Positions 10,398 through 20,679 of a stretch of 64,000 bases of DNA are shown here, piece after piece. Both the position numbers and the translations under genes were made by a program. The notes beneath the pieces are model-generated. The model was not told where the DNA came from, ran no database searches, and worked only from the letters and a program-made list of their open reading frames with translations. The DNA is from Triatoma infestans. Lineage: Eukaryota > Arthropoda > Insecta > Hemiptera > Reduviidae. The stretch is from the NCBI GenBank assembly GCA_011037195.1, contig JAAEAF010011011.1:60529-124528 (forward strand). Reading direction: 5' to 3'. The number at the start of each line of letters is the position of its first letter. The stretch's first letter is position 1.

Positions 10398-11495
10398 CTC
10401 GAGTGAACCACTCATACGGACTTTCTCTTACTCTAATTCAATTTAATTTAATCAAGAAGATTTCCTTTAAGATTGCAACGTTACAATGTTTAGTTGGGTT
10501 GTCCAGAAAAATGTTGGTGCGGATTCTACTATAAAAACTGAGCACTCGGCCTTATGTGGAGCGCTCTATGTCAAAACCAAAAAAACCTTAGGCAAATTTC
10601 CATTGTGAACAATTGACAGACCTCTCCAATATCCAAATAAAATCAATTTTTTTTTTTTCAGAAAAATGATTCAATTAAAAGTGAAAACGTTTCTAATCTG
10701 CGCTGTAACCATTTTAACAGTGTTCGAGAAAATTCCAAAAAACTACTAATTCTGTAAAGTCACTATTCTGGTAACCCGGTTTTCTACAAAATTTCGAATT
10801 TTAGCAATGCTTTTAATCTATATTTTTTTTTTTTTTTTTAATTTAAGGCGCGTCAACATCTGTGACTCATTGGCGCCCGGAAACTTCTCAGTGCACTGCC
10901 GGCCTCCGGACAGTGTTCTCTCGTTACAGACAACACTGTCCATCATCGGACAGTGAGCTGTAGAGGCTCCTAGGAAGAAAAAAATCTAAGGATAGCACAG
11001 CTGGACTCAAACTCGGGTCCTCCGCGTGGGAGTCCAGTACGCTAACCATTTAGCCCAGTCTCTTCCCTTTTAATGCATATTAATTTTATATAAGTGGATG
11101 ATCTATATATTATATTGAAGTGGTACTGTAAAGGAAAGCGTAACGCTACTGTTCTCCCGAAATCCCAGAAAATCAATTTTCTCAGCAAAACTTGCAAATA
11201 AAGTGTGATACGTTTTGATGTGGTGTGCCAACATCGCACACACAGTTTCAAGAAAATTGTTAGAACTGCTTTGGAGAAAATGGCGAACAAAAAAATCAGT
11301 AAAGTCGTATTTCCGGTTGATGAATTTTGCCGGAAACCATGGGGCTAATGCGATTGAGATATTCTGTTAAAACGCATACAGACCATTCGTTAAAAATAAT
11401 TTTTTTTTTCGTATTCATAAGACCTCAAAACAAGTCAGTTTCGAAAATTTGACACGATGGCAATGCTTTCCTCTTACTAAGGAATAAGAGAAAGT
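10398..11495 (-). repeat. Family A copy interrupted by a SINE
   Basis: Left end AATCTCGAGTGAACCACTC followed by ACTTTCTCTTACTC at 10423; right end CCTCTTACTAAGGAATAAGA at 11470-11490. 10440-10610 is a segment also found at 45315-45480 and partly at 11510-11650 (GCAACGTTACAATGTTTAGT), so this subfamily carries an extra ~170 bp at its left. A SINE splits the body at 10825-11067. Confidence 0.65.
10825..11067 (-). mobile_element. tRNA-derived SINE, full length, minus strand
   Basis: Poly-T (the SINE tail) at the left, then AATTTAAGGCGCGTCAACAT, the GC-rich body and the tRNA-like head ending near 11067. The flanks TTTTAATCTATATT (10811-10824) and TTTTAATGCATATT (11068-11081) form a 14-bp target duplication with two mismatches. 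The head contains box A- and box B-like promoter blocks for RNA polymerase III. Confidence 0.85.
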
Positions 11496-11514
11496 AAAAA
11501 TTCATTGAAATTGC

Positions 11515-12230
11515 AATGTTATCAAACGTTAAGTTGGGCTGATCAAAAAAAAGGGAGGTTAGGAGTTTTACATGTATACCTGAGTATACTACTATGGAAG
11601 GCGCCTTGTATCACAACTAAAGCTTGTAGCGGCAATTTAAATTTGAGCCTAATAAATCTGTAACCAGAATGCCTCCTAATATCAGTTTTTCCGGGAATAT
11701 TTTTCAAATAAAAGCTATAGAATTGTATCTGTTGTAGTGAGCATTGTGAAGTTTACAGGAAATCATTGTAGCCATTTTCAAGAAAATTCCAAAAACCTAT
11801 TTTGTGAAGTGGCACTTATGACGTAGTTCCACCACGTAATTCCAGTTAAGGGTAATTACTAAATTTTGATACTCTGTTTACTATTATTATAAACTGGAGT
11901 TATCACTGGAAATACAGGTTTCGAGTTCCATTGAGTCCGAAATAATGTTTTTTTTTTTGTTTTTTTTTAGAAATTAACCTGTGTGCGATTAGGATAAATA
12001 AAAAAAAAACGAAAAATTTCTAGAAAAGTTGAAACTTGATAAATCGTTTTTACTCTACCAAGGGACCTGAAAATCTGGTTTAATCAAAAATCGGTTTGAC
12101 CACTTAAATTGAATACATTTTTTTTTTTTTTTAAATTTTTTGGGGGGATTTTATCGAAAATTTCAACGATTTTCTTTAAAATTATCATATTAACTACAAC
12201 TCCGGGAAAATTTATTTAAGGGATATTTTT
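11515..12230 (-). repeat. Family A copies, diverged
   Basis: 11515-11900 shows the subfamily leader (ATGTTATCAAACGTTAAGTT), AATATTTTTCAAATAAAAGC and TTTTCAAGAAAATTCC. 12000-12230 is an oppositely oriented fragment (AAACGAAAAATTTCTAG; TTTATCGAAAATTTCAACG; CCGGGAAAATTTATT). Confidence 0.5.
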
Positions 12231-12561
12231 GGGGGATTCTTCATATATGGGCTTGGGGCTTTGCTCTAAATAGAAATAGAAAGATTTTTTTGTTTAGCTT
12301 TATAAGTCCCTTTCAAAGATTTGGAAAAAGACTTCAAAATACTTATTCAAGTTGCAAAAAATAAAACCACATTGAGTATTTAGTAATTAAATTAAAAATA
12401 ACAAATTTCTCACATAATGAATAAAAAGAAAAAAAATAATACATAAATAAAATAAATAAAAACAATACTAAGATAAATAAATAAATAATATATATGTATT
12501 ATTAGGTATATATCTTTCCTTTATTTACTAATAAAAGCAAAAAGTAAAAAAATTCTACACA
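12231..12561. other. AT-rich spacer before a mariner
   Basis: A/T-dominated sequence with AAATAAATAAATAA-type simple repeats (12420-12490). No gene or repeat signature. Confidence 0.4.
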
Positions 12562-12671
12562 TACAAGGGTCCCTCAATAAGTAACGAGACAAATCGCTGT
12601 GGCTCAGAAACGATTTGTTTAATCAATACAATAGTTTTCAGTGCGTCAAGTTGGCATCTTACTGTAATGAG

Positions 12672-12775
12672 AGAACACTGTCCGGAGGCGGGCAATGCAC
12701 TGAGAAGGCTCCAGGCGCAAATGACCACAGATGTTGAGACGCCTTAAATAAAAAAAAAAAAATAAAAAAAAAAAT
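12672..12775 (+). mobile_element. SINE 3' part inserted in the mariner
   Basis: Matches the 3' body of the local SINE (GAGAACACTGTCCGGAGGCG, then CACTGAGAAGGCTCCAGGCG) and ends GACGCCTTAAAT plus an A-rich tail. The tRNA head is absent, as expected of 5'-truncated retroposition. Confidence 0.75.
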
Positions 12776-13207
12776 AGATTTTCATCAGCTGTTCCAAGAG
12801 TATTTGGTAAGCATAACCTTAAATATATTCAGTTAACAATGGCGAGTCCGCACGAGCATTTGCACCTCGGAATAACAACGCTCAGTGATTAGATTTTTAG
12901 TTGCAGAGGGTATCAAAGATAGTAAAATCCACGAAAAAATGTTTAAAGTGTACGGGAATAATTGTTTGCATTTTCGAACGTTTATAGAAATTGGCAGAAC
13001 AGTTTAAAAGTGGCCGTGTAAGTGTCTGTGACGACCAACGAAGTGGACGATCGAATGAAGTTGCAACTTCCTTCCTCGAATCTCTCGCAATAACTTGTTA
13101 ATTCAGAACAACAGGCATATTACTGTTGAACTGGTAGCTGAAGAAGTGCACACGAGTGTTGGAATTGTCCATAACATTATTCAGAATAAGCTGAAGTACT
13201 AGAAAAC

Positions 13208-13453
13208 TTGCGCGAAATGGATTCCAAGGCAACTTACGGACGCCCACAAAGAAACCAAGAAAAAGTGCGGTGGGAGATCCTTCCTCATCCCCCCTACAGC
13301 CCCGACCTGGCCCCATCGGACATCCATTTGTTTGGACCCCTTAAAGAGGCTCTACGTGGGAAACATTTTCAATCCAATGAAGAAGTTAAAAATCAGGTGC
13401 AAAAGTGGCTTCGAGATCAACCCAAAGGATTTTGTGCCAGACGTATACTCTAA
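13208..13453 (+). pseudogene. Mariner transposase C-terminal fragment
   Basis: The frame encodes HPPYSPDLAPSDIHLFGPLK followed by EALRGKHFQSNEEVKNQVQK, the third catalytic Asp region (PSD) and the C-terminal helix of mariner transposases. The usual Y after PSD is I. The first 20 residues derive from a different part of the protein, across an internal deletion that removed the first two catalytic residues. It cannot encode an active enzyme, but its product could in principle still bind other copies (inference). Confidence 0.8.
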
Positions 13454-13689
13454 TTAGAAGAACGATGGGACAAGTGTATAAATGTTGCTGGGGACTATGT
13501 TGAAAAGTAGCCAAAGTTTTGTATTGATTAAATTAATCGTTTTTTGAGCTACAGCGATTTGTCTCGTTACTTATTGAATAACCCTCGTAGATTAATATGC
13601 TGGCCCTTGTAGTATTAGAGACTTTTTTTTTTAGGCATTCATTTATGAACATAAATATATCTATGTCTAATAATTTTTTCATTGGTGGA

Positions 13690-14108
13690 AGCTAGCAGAG
13701 AGTCCGTGTTAAAGATCGCAACTGTTCAAGTGTCTGCCTAAATTTTGAGTAATTAGAATAAGTTGTAGCTCCATATTCACGTGCAGGTCACAGAATCGAC
13801 AGTTTTCTGTAGGGTATTATGGTTTGGATATATAATAATGTAGTGATGTCCAGACGTACGTAGTTGTGCATTAAGTCTTAGTATTTTTACAGTAGAGTTC
13901 TAAGCAGTATATAGGCTTGTGGTTGCAATGAATAGTCATATAGAAAATACTGAAATTTGAATTGTTTAGTGTCAAGGTTCTTTAGGTATTCTTCATATAT
14001 GGACAAAATTTTGGGAATTAATTTTTTGTGGATTATAGAATCGACCGCATAAGCAACATCTTGTTCATCTAAGCTACCTAGGAGAAGTGCAAACTGAGAT
14101 AACCCCAA
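13690..14108 (-). pseudogene. LINE ORF2 tail fragment, antisense
   Basis: On the minus strand, frames starting at 14108 give a helical stretch and then, after stops, LRLNAQLRTS and ENCRFCDLH. These resemble the IRLLSQIRVS and NYCPLC parts of the LINE tail at 3-422. Decayed; clade uncertain. Confidence 0.45.
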
Positions 14109-14189
14109 TGATACTTAAAATGCTGAACTAAGGCACTATTGCTAAAATGATCAAGCCATGCTCTTCCTACAATTCTATTATCTGTATAA

Positions 14190-14500
14190 TATTAATGAAA
14201 ATGAAATATGTTACCACAATTTCGTAGTTTAAAGAAAACCGATTGACCGGAAGTGCGACTTACTGGACAGTTTTTTTTTTCAATTTCTGCAATTTTCTCC
14301 ATAAAAACACGGTCAAGTTTCAATAAACTTTTTATACTACTTATACATACGGAGATCTTATAACTTCTGTTTGAAATTTTATCCGAGGAAAAGTTATAAA
14401 AGCGGATTTCGGTTTTGGTTTTGGATAAGCGGGATATAGGATCTAATTTTATGGTTTTCTCAAAAAAGTTCAAGTTAAATTGAAGACAAGTAAACATCTA
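14190..14500 (+). repeat. Family A fragment
   Basis: Contains TTTAAAGAAAACCGATTGAC, CCGGAAGTGCGACTTACTG and TTTCTCCATAAAAACACGG, the left internal unit of family A. It separates two antisense LINE fragments. Confidence 0.6.
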
Positions 14501-14559
14501 GTGAAAATTATATGTCTTGGGAGTACAAATATATGTACATTATACCCTCTGTCAGAGCT

Positions 14560-15210
14560 AACTGTGTCTAACTTAAATATTTTTGTACAATCAACAGGTG
14601 GCAAAAATTGAGAAAAAACCCATGACATAAAAAAAAAAATAATTAATTTGTAATCATTTGATATATTAATGATATGTCGTAATTTGCTATAGATAGCCAG
14701 AGAGGATTTTGATGGATATTAAGAACGGACAGGAATATTAAATAGTCTATTTTTGATGTAGTCAGTAATAGTGGATCTTAATTCATGTAGGTGTGTAATT
14801 CGAATGTAGCGGTGCAAACTGGTAGCGAAGCGGAGAAATTGGTTCTGGATTATATGGAGTTTAGAAAGGTTGACTAAGAACGGATTACTACTTGATAAAG
14901 GATTAATTTATTTCTGTTAGACATTTTGGTGTTGCGGGAAAAGAGTGGGAAGAGAAGTCGAATGGCTGTCTTACCTTTGATAACTCGTGTCTTGTATGTG
15001 AGTGGTGTAGTTCAGCCTGCGGGTCCAGTAAAACGCTGAGATATTTTATAGTGTCAGTCTAAGGTATTGTCGTACTGTTGGCTGTGACATTTGCTTGATA
15101 TAACATCTAAGTTTTGCAAATAATTTTGTCAAGGCGTTCCATAAATCTGTTAGATATTGTATCGATTTTCCAAGAATGTTTTAAAGAGAATGGTGTCAGT
15201 TATAACTATG
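14560..15210 (-). pseudogene. Jockey-like LINE reverse transcriptase C-terminal part, antisense
   Basis: Minus-strand translation yields TIKYLSVLLDPQAEL (the post-palm YLG-V-LD motif with G changed to S) and about 120 bp further LSKLHIIQNQFLRFATS and then HLHELRSTITDYIKN, the LQ-IQNK-LR and LH-I segments that end jockey-type ORF2. Stops interrupt it. The fragment at 43440-43720 shows the same motifs. Confidence 0.65.
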
Positions 15211-15255
15211 AAAATTCTCGTAAGAGGAAGTGGTTGAGTGTTTCATACCAGATTT

Positions 15256-15450
15256 TTATTTAAGCCGCAACAACATCTATGGTCATTGGCGCCCGGAGCC
15301 ACTGCTCGCTTATGCCGGGCTTCGGACAGTGTTACATCCGTTACAAACAACATTGTTCTTCACCGGACAATGAGCTGAAGAGGCATCTAGGATGGATTCG
15401 AACCCGGGAACTCCGCATGAAAGTCCTACACGATACTAAACCCTTTGCTC
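15256..15450 (-). mobile_element. tRNA-derived SINE, minus strand, diverged
   Basis: Body (TCATTGGCGCCCGGAGCC; CGGACAGTGTTACATCCGTT) and box B (GATTCGAACCCGG) are recognisable. The tRNA 5' portion beyond 15450 is lost or diverged. Confidence 0.7.
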
Positions 15451-15619
15451 ATATTATATTTATATTTATTTTTAACAATAGAGTTACTTGCAATTTCAAT
15501 GTAATAAACGATTCTACCAACTATATAAATATTTAGTAGAGATACCAAATTTAAAAAAAAACTAAAAAGTTTTTTGAACTTTTAAAAAGTTATTGTCATT
15601 ATTAACATAAACAACAGCA

Positions 15620-16460
15620 ACGTTTGGCCATTATTAATCTAATTCTCTGCCGCTCCTTAATAGTTCCTAAGGAAGGACAGACACTAAAGGTGTCCGAAAC
15701 GTCGATAAATAAACTTGACAATTTCAAAATATCTTTTGACCCCAGCCAACCAGCATTTTACTTGTTATTGTCAATGTTTTTAATGGAAAAAATGAATGGA
15801 CTAAAATTTAAGAAGTCACATAATCGACTCAAGCGACTAGAACTTAACTTCGATCGAATGATCAAAAGACAACTCGATAGACCATCAAAACTAAAAATAC
15901 TCCACACAGCCCTGCGCCCTGCGCGTCACTATCTGGCCAAACGGACTCGAACTGTGCGGTTCAACAATGCGTTCCAATCTCCACCGTATCCAATCCCATC
16001 GCACAATCGTCGATACTGCTTTTTACATAACAGCAACCACATTACCAATACTGATCTAAAATCCCCATTTGTGCTTGACCACTATATATTAAATTTCAAT
16101 CCAAAGTTTCCCATCACGATAACCCACTGATCCGCAACTTGTCACGGACAAACACTAGGCTGAGGCACCGATGGCTTCGCGATCACCTGATCAAAAGGGT
16201 ATCCTTCGAATTCGTTTAATCGGTATGTACCACACACCGATTTATTATGGTCATTATTGGATAGCCCTCATTCAGTTCTGTCACGTCATTTTATTATATT
16301 AAATTCTTTGTTTTTTTTTTTTTTTTTGTTTGGTTTTCTTTGTATTTATTTAATTTTTTTGTTTAGTTTTATTATTTCTGTCATGTCATCTATGTCATGT
16401 TTATGTCATCTCATTTGCATGTTGTGTTAAATACGTAGTTGCGAATAAAGAAAAACAAAA
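15620..16460 (+). mobile_element. Possible Penelope-like terminal region with hammerhead-like relic
   Basis: At 15667-15704 the sequence reads CTAAGGA, then GGACA and UGUCC separated by eleven bases, then GAAACGTCG. The stem followed by GAAACGTC and an AATAAACTTGACAATTT continuation is the layout of Penelope-like terminal repeats, whose consensus starts CTGAAGA; here two core bases differ. The open frame to 16130 (LNFDRMIKRQLDRPSKLKIL) is unrecognised and basic. 16140-16450 is 3' sequence with a T-tract and repeated TCATGTCATC-type motifs. Assignment is tentative. Confidence 0.35.
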
Positions 16461-17048
16461 AACTACAAATTTATCTAACAACTCATAAGTTCAGCAACAA
16501 ATAGAAAAGTCCATACTCTAATCTCAAAATAAGCTATAAACCTTGTGATATATTCAAACTCATTAAAGTTGAGGTTGTTTCTGTAAAAATTGATAATAAA
16601 TTCATAAATTAATATAGATAACTTTTCAAATTAGCAACATTCTCGTCTTCTTTTGTACGAATCAGTTTGCCATGTTCCCATGGTAAATTAATATTCTTCC
16701 TTCGATTCCTCTATCTAAATTAAATAACAGTCATTTGTTAGACAAGAGATTAGGCGAGTGGAATGACTGAATGAGAGTTGTTATAAAAAACTTTACCCTC
16801 ACGTTAAACACTGTATTTTTATATTTTAAATTTTACTCATTTATCCTAACATAAATATGGAAGTGGTGGGGGAACAAGTACCGACCCAGGCAGGTAACCC
16901 AGGCTGAAGTTATTACATTGTAGTCCAGAAGAGAGTGCCAATGCTATTAACAGAGAGCCCATATAACATCTGAAATTCAATTTTTTTTTTGCAAAATATT
17001 ACAAATAAAAATGTCAGATTTATATTTGTGCTAATATCGTCGAATTTG
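16461..17048. other. AT-rich spacer
   Basis: No gene seen. 16930-17040 has traces of family A (TTTTTTTTTGCAAAATATTACAAATAAAAA). Confidence 0.35.
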
Positions 17049-17664
17049 GGCTAGAGTTATTCGACGTTCCAGATCTTCGACTGAAGCCACGGGATTAAGG
17101 TTACTGTACACTTCATTTTGTAGATATCCCCACAAAAAATGGACAAAAAATGCACAATTTTATGGACTGATGAATCAAAGTTTACCAACAATGGCCTTCT
17201 TAATCGTTGGAACTTTAGAATATGGGCAGAAAAAAATCCACAAGTTACCTTCGCCACACGCCATCAGGTTGTTTTTTCTACAAACGTTTGGTGTGGAGTT
17301 TTAGGAAACCAACTAATAGGCCCAAACTTCTACAGAGAGAACTTAACTGGTGAAAGGTATCTAACTTTTTTAAGAGACATTTTGCCAGTTCTGCTTGAAG
17401 ATGTTTCTCTAAAACGTCGGCTAGATATGTATTTTCAACAAGATGGTTGCCCGGCACATAATGCGAGAGTTGCTCGACGTTACCTGGACAGAAATTTCCA
17501 TGAAAAGTGGTTAGGAACTCATGGTCCGATCCAATGGCCACCTCGATCTCCGGACTTAACTCCAATGGACTATTTTTTGTGGGGATATCTAAAAAATAAA
17601 GTGTACAGTAACCTTAATCCCATGACTTCAGTCGAAGATATGGAACGTCGAATAACTCTAGCCT
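17049..17664. repeat. Fold-back arms around a DD41D transposase fragment
   Basis: 17049-17143 and 17569-17664 are reverse complements over about 95 bp with roughly six mismatches (for example TCGACGTTCC against GGAACGTCGA). The right arm is the natural C-terminal coding sequence; the left arm is an inverted copy of it fused directly upstream of the catalytic domain. A transcript would form a hairpin with a ~425-nt loop. Confidence 0.85.
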
Positions 17665-17772
17665 GCCTAGATATTGACTTTGCCACCTAAGTGCTGCTAC
17701 AAACAGAGCGTGGGAGTCCAGAGCTTTGGCTTGCCTATCCGTTGATGGTGCCCAGTTTGAAGAGCTTCTTTA
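17139..17772 (+). pseudogene. DD41D mariner-type transposase, N-terminus lost
   Basis: The frame 17139-17690 begins inside the catalytic domain: ILWTDESKFTNN holds the first Asp, YFQQDGCPAHN the second, and SPDLTPMDYFLWG the third. Counting residues between the second Asp (QQD) and the third (PMD) gives 41, which points to the DD41D group of the IS630-Tc1-mariner superfamily rather than classic mariner DD34D. All three catalytic residues are intact. The helix-turn-helix DNA-binding half is missing, replaced by the inverted arm. Near 17690 a one-base shift truncates it; in the next frame the C-terminus continues RAWESRALACLSVDGAQFEE to a stop at 17770-17772. A second relic lies at 44660-44810. 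Confidence 0.85.
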
Positions 17773-18076
17773 AAAAAAAAATAAGGTAATTTTGACATTA
17801 AACTGAAATTTGTTTTCATATTTTAAATTATCATAACTTTTGAAAAACCTAACCGATTTAAATTTTTTTTTTTTTTTTAGGAGCTCAAGTACTATAAAAA
17901 TATGCAAAACAAAAATATAATGTTCCATTTGAAAAAAAAAAAATTGGATGCTGTATCTCGGGATATTGGGGTTTAAAAAAATGGATCAATCACTGAAAAT
18001 AAACTAGACTAAAAATGATTAAATACGTGTTTTCTATTTTTTCGAAATTTCCCGCCGTTTAAAAAAAAAGTGGGTG

Positions 18077-18098
18077 GAGCATATAACTCTGGTCACCC
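18077..18098 (+). repeat. Probable right inverted terminus of the DD41D element
   Basis: GGAGCATATAACTCTGGTCACCC followed by TA. It interrupts the antisense LINE exactly where its C-terminal coding sequence stops (KEIY, then TIR-derived residues). The reverse complement, GGTGACCAGA after TACA, is also the very end of this window (63989-64000). Confidence 0.5.
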
Positions 18099-18100
18099 TA

Positions 18101-19640
18101 TATATTTCTTTTAATTCCAAGGAGATGTCTTGATATTTCCTTAGTTTTTCCCCTCTTGCCTTCAGAACATTTTCGTCAGTAGGGATGGCTACATCGATAA
18201 TACAAGCCGTTTTATTGGCTTGGTCCATTACTAATATATCCCGTTTATTACGGACTACTGTTCGGTCCGTATATATCTGTGTGTCCCAATAGATTTTGAT
18301 TTGCCCTATTTGCAAGATCGAAGGGGGAGAATATTTATAGTAAGCCGGCGTGTCCGATTTGAAAGAAAATTTTTCCAGCAAGGCTATATCAATTATTTTG
18401 GCTACATTGTTATGTCGCTCTAAATACTCTTTCGGAGCTAGAACAGAGCAACCAGCCATAATATGCTGGTACTTTCTATCATCGTCTGACATAGCCGGCA
18501 CCTGTCATCAATATTCTCTCCTATAATGTGTTTCCTATAAGCATTAGTGGCAATCACTTGGTCCTGTATTGCCTGGATAAAACCCTCCGTTTCAGGATAT
18601 AGAGCGCCAAGGCTTAGCCATTTGGTGGATGCTTCAGTGTCTGTATGGGAGCTTATTAAGTGGGCACGATATCTTTCATGAAGTTGCTTTTCTGCCCATT
18701 CCTGCTTAAGATCCTGAAGCATATCCAATGCATCCTCTTCTGAGCCTGAAAGGTTCAAGGCTGTGTACCCGTAATCAAGAAAACAAACTTTTCTTAATAA
18801 TGGCTCGTCCCGTCCTTTAAAGTAATTTTTCAATTTGGACGCTTGCCGCCTGCGTAGGTAAGGCCTCTTCCACCAATTGCGCGGGGCAAGTACAATCTTG
18901 CGACTGAAGCTCTTAGGTGGTGCATTCTGTGGGCTGACATACTTGTACAACATATCGATCGAGTTGTTCCAGCGTTGTTTTCGACCATTTCAGTATGCCG
19001 AAGCTATACACAAGACATGGTATCGCCCATACATTTAATGCTTTGATGCATTCTTTGGCGTTCAGTTTAGATTTCAGCACGAGATACCCTTCGTTTAAAC
19101 TCTTTTATTACCATCTCTTGAGGCTATGGGAAAGATGCGGTCCGCGAGCTACTTCCAAGGGATATCCATAGGAGGACTGCTGAAGCATGACACTCAGAGG
19201 ATTCAAGGACAAGCAGAACCAAAGGGGGCTGAGAGAAATTCCTCTTTTTATACTTAAGTTACCGATCTCAACACTTTCCTTTCCTGATCGAAATCTCAGT
19301 GAAACTTTCCATGTTTCCATGACCAGCTTTAGGAATTCAATAATGTTCCGATTAACTTTGTATATGGAAAGTACCTGGATTAGCCATATCCTTTAGACTC
19401 TTGCCGCCTGCATAGGTACTCGATATTTGTAAGGCCTATCAACATTTTGGTTGATTCAGTGCCTCTTAAATTTGCTCTATTCAAGAGGCACTGAATCAAA
19501 TGCCTTGGCATAAACAATCCAAGCCACCGATGCATTTCTCTGCTTGCTAGAAGATTGCCCTGCTATGAATGTGTCCAAGACTAAAAGTTCTTTGCAACCT
19601 CTTGCATTTTTTTTACAGCCTAGCTGCTCAGGCGCCATAA
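18101..19640 (-). pseudogene. LINE with restriction-like endonuclease tail, antisense, frameshifted
   Basis: Minus strand, from high to low coordinates: ASVAWI-YAKAFDSVP (palm motif A), WKVSLRF and INRGI-like IKRGISLSPLWFCLSL (the GDSLSP turn has lost residues), then the ORF 18953-18438 with the thumb ([37 protein letters not shown]) and the start of a CCHC finger (CRLCQ). A frameshift near 18470-18500 moves to the ORF 18501-18034 with [19 protein letters not shown] and the endonuclease motif RNKRDILVMD...IIDVAIP. In this class the endonuclease normally has PD; here the P is R. The overall plan (RT, CCHC, then a PD-D-type nuclease) is that of R2/R4/Dong-like LINEs. Catalytic YADD is not preserved. 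Confidence 0.8.
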
Positions 19641-19654
19641 TGTTATTTGATATG

Positions 19655-19706
19655 ATGATGATGATGATGATGATGATTATTATTATTATTATTATTATTA
19701 TTATTT
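19655..19706. repeat. (GAT)n/(TAT)n microsatellite
   Basis: GATGATGATGATGATGATGA changing to TTATTATTATTATTATTATT, adjoining a short SINE 3' end. Confidence 0.95.
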
Positions 19707-19735
19707 AAGGCTTATCAACATCTGTGGTCATTTAG
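19707..19735 (-). mobile_element. SINE 3' end remnant
   Basis: TTTAAGGCTTATCAACATCT then GTGGTCATT is the terminal ~28 bp of the SINE in minus orientation, with the (TAT)n tract as its tail. Confidence 0.55.
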
Positions 19736-19841
19736 AATTGTTTAATATATTGAAATGGTACCATAGTTGTTGTGGTTGGTTATGTAGAGCTGGAAAGCAT
19801 CCAGAGATATTTTCCGTGATTAGCCTGCTTATTTTGGTGAT

Positions 19842-19880
19842 CATCAACTGGTTTCAAGGCGTTCGCCCATCATCAGGATG
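19842..19880 (-). ncRNA. Hammerhead ribozyme-like motif, left arm, slightly degraded
   Basis: On the minus strand: CATC, CTGATGA, T, GGGC-GAAC-GCCT, then GAA, ACC-AGT, T and GATG. Core and stems I and II are intact, with one G-U at stem II; stem III has lost one pair. Confidence 0.45.
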
Positions 19881-20021
19881 TTTTTGTCAAAACAGTGTGA
19901 TAACATAGACTTGCACAGAGCAAATTCAGTTAATACAGTCAGTTTACACTTCACGTTGATATATTTTAGTTGATAAATTTGCTCTATGCAAGTCATTGTT
20001 AACACAGTGTTTTGACAAACG

Positions 20022-20060
20022 CATCCTGATGATGGGCGAACGCCACGAAACCGGTCGATG
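20022..20060 (+). ncRNA. Hammerhead ribozyme-like motif, right arm
   Basis: CATC (stem I), CTGATGA (core), T, GGGC-GAAC-GCC(A)C (stem II with one inserted A), GAA (core), ACC-GGT (palindromic stem III with no loop), C as cleavage base, GATG (stem I return). All invariant core positions of the hammerhead are present. Very short palindromic stem III is a known feature of Penelope-type hammerheads, thought to work as dimers. Confidence 0.5.
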
Positions 20061-20114
20061 ACCACCAAAAGAAGCAGGCTAATATCTCACGGAAAATATC
20101 TCTGATGATATTGA

Positions 20115-20535
20115 GATGGCTCTCTAACGTCACACCTCCCCCAGCAACATCCCTTAAATGAATTTTCCCAGCAAAAGTTTTCAAATATAAGTTTTAGCTC
20201 TTTATATGATTAATTGTTACACCAAGTTTAAAGAAAATCACTGGAACCGTTTTTGAGAAAACTGCAATATGAAAAAAACTGAAAAAACCTATTCAGTAAA
20301 ATGGTACATCTGGTCGACCGATTTTAACCAAAATCTTATTGTCCCTGTCCCCCTGATAGAATCTAAATGAAATACCAAGATTCAGTTTTCTATAATTTTC
20401 CTTTTTTTGAGTTATGCTGACCGAAAACACGCACAAGGGTCACAGGGGTTCATAAAACGTGTATTTCCGGTGAAAACTCACATTCGAAAATTTGTCACGG
20501 TCGCAATACTTCCAAGCAATAAGAGAGAATAAAAA
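20115..20535 (-). repeat. Family A copy
   Basis: TTTAAATGAATTTTCCC-type start, GTTTAAAGAAAATCACTGGA, TATTTCCGGTGAAAACTCAC, and a degraded right end (CAAGCAATAAGAGAGAATAA). It adjoins the hairpin element. Confidence 0.7.
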
Positions 20536-20679
20536 AAAAAAAAATTAAATTATAACAACGTATTTGATCTAAATCCAAAATAAATAAAAAAAGAGGAAAA
20601 GACTGAAAGAACCAGTATTGGAGTTTTATTGCAAACGTCTGCTAAGAGCTTTGTTCAGATTTGAGAACAGCATTCTTCT

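Larger units (their letters stand above)
12564..13587 (+). mobile_element. Mariner-family element with TIRs and TA duplication, internally deleted
   Basis: Terminal inverted repeats of about 65 bp are plain: the left end reads AATAAGTAACGAGACAAATC from 12576 and the right end is its reverse complement ending at 13587. TA flanks both ends (12562-12563 and 13588-13589), the Tc1/mariner target signature. The decayed transposase frame shows the N-terminal half (IHEKMFKVYG-like; SVCDDQRSGR; LVAEEVHTSVGIVHNIIQ) and then jumps to the C-terminal HPPYSPDLAPSDIHLFGPLK, with the two upstream catalytic aspartates missing. It is about 1.02 kb including a SINE piece, against roughly 1.3 kb for full mariners, so it is a non-autonomous derivative. 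Confidence 0.9.
19764..20107. mobile_element. Family B palindromic hairpin element, both arms
   Basis: The left arm begins TTGTTGTGGTTGGTTATGTA and the right arm ends with its near reverse complement (AGAAGCAGGCTAATATCTCA to ATATCTCTGATGAT). The centre (about 19930-19985) is a ~50 bp spacer. Each arm carries a hammerhead-like core on opposite strands. The outermost ~30 bp of the right arm (GGAACCAACCACAAC) is missing here. Confidence 0.8.

Noticed and set aside
15624..16130. 168-codon frame as a host gene
   Set aside because: It starts within a Penelope-like terminal signature, has no recognised domain and no splice or UTR signals; kept only as a possible element ORF.
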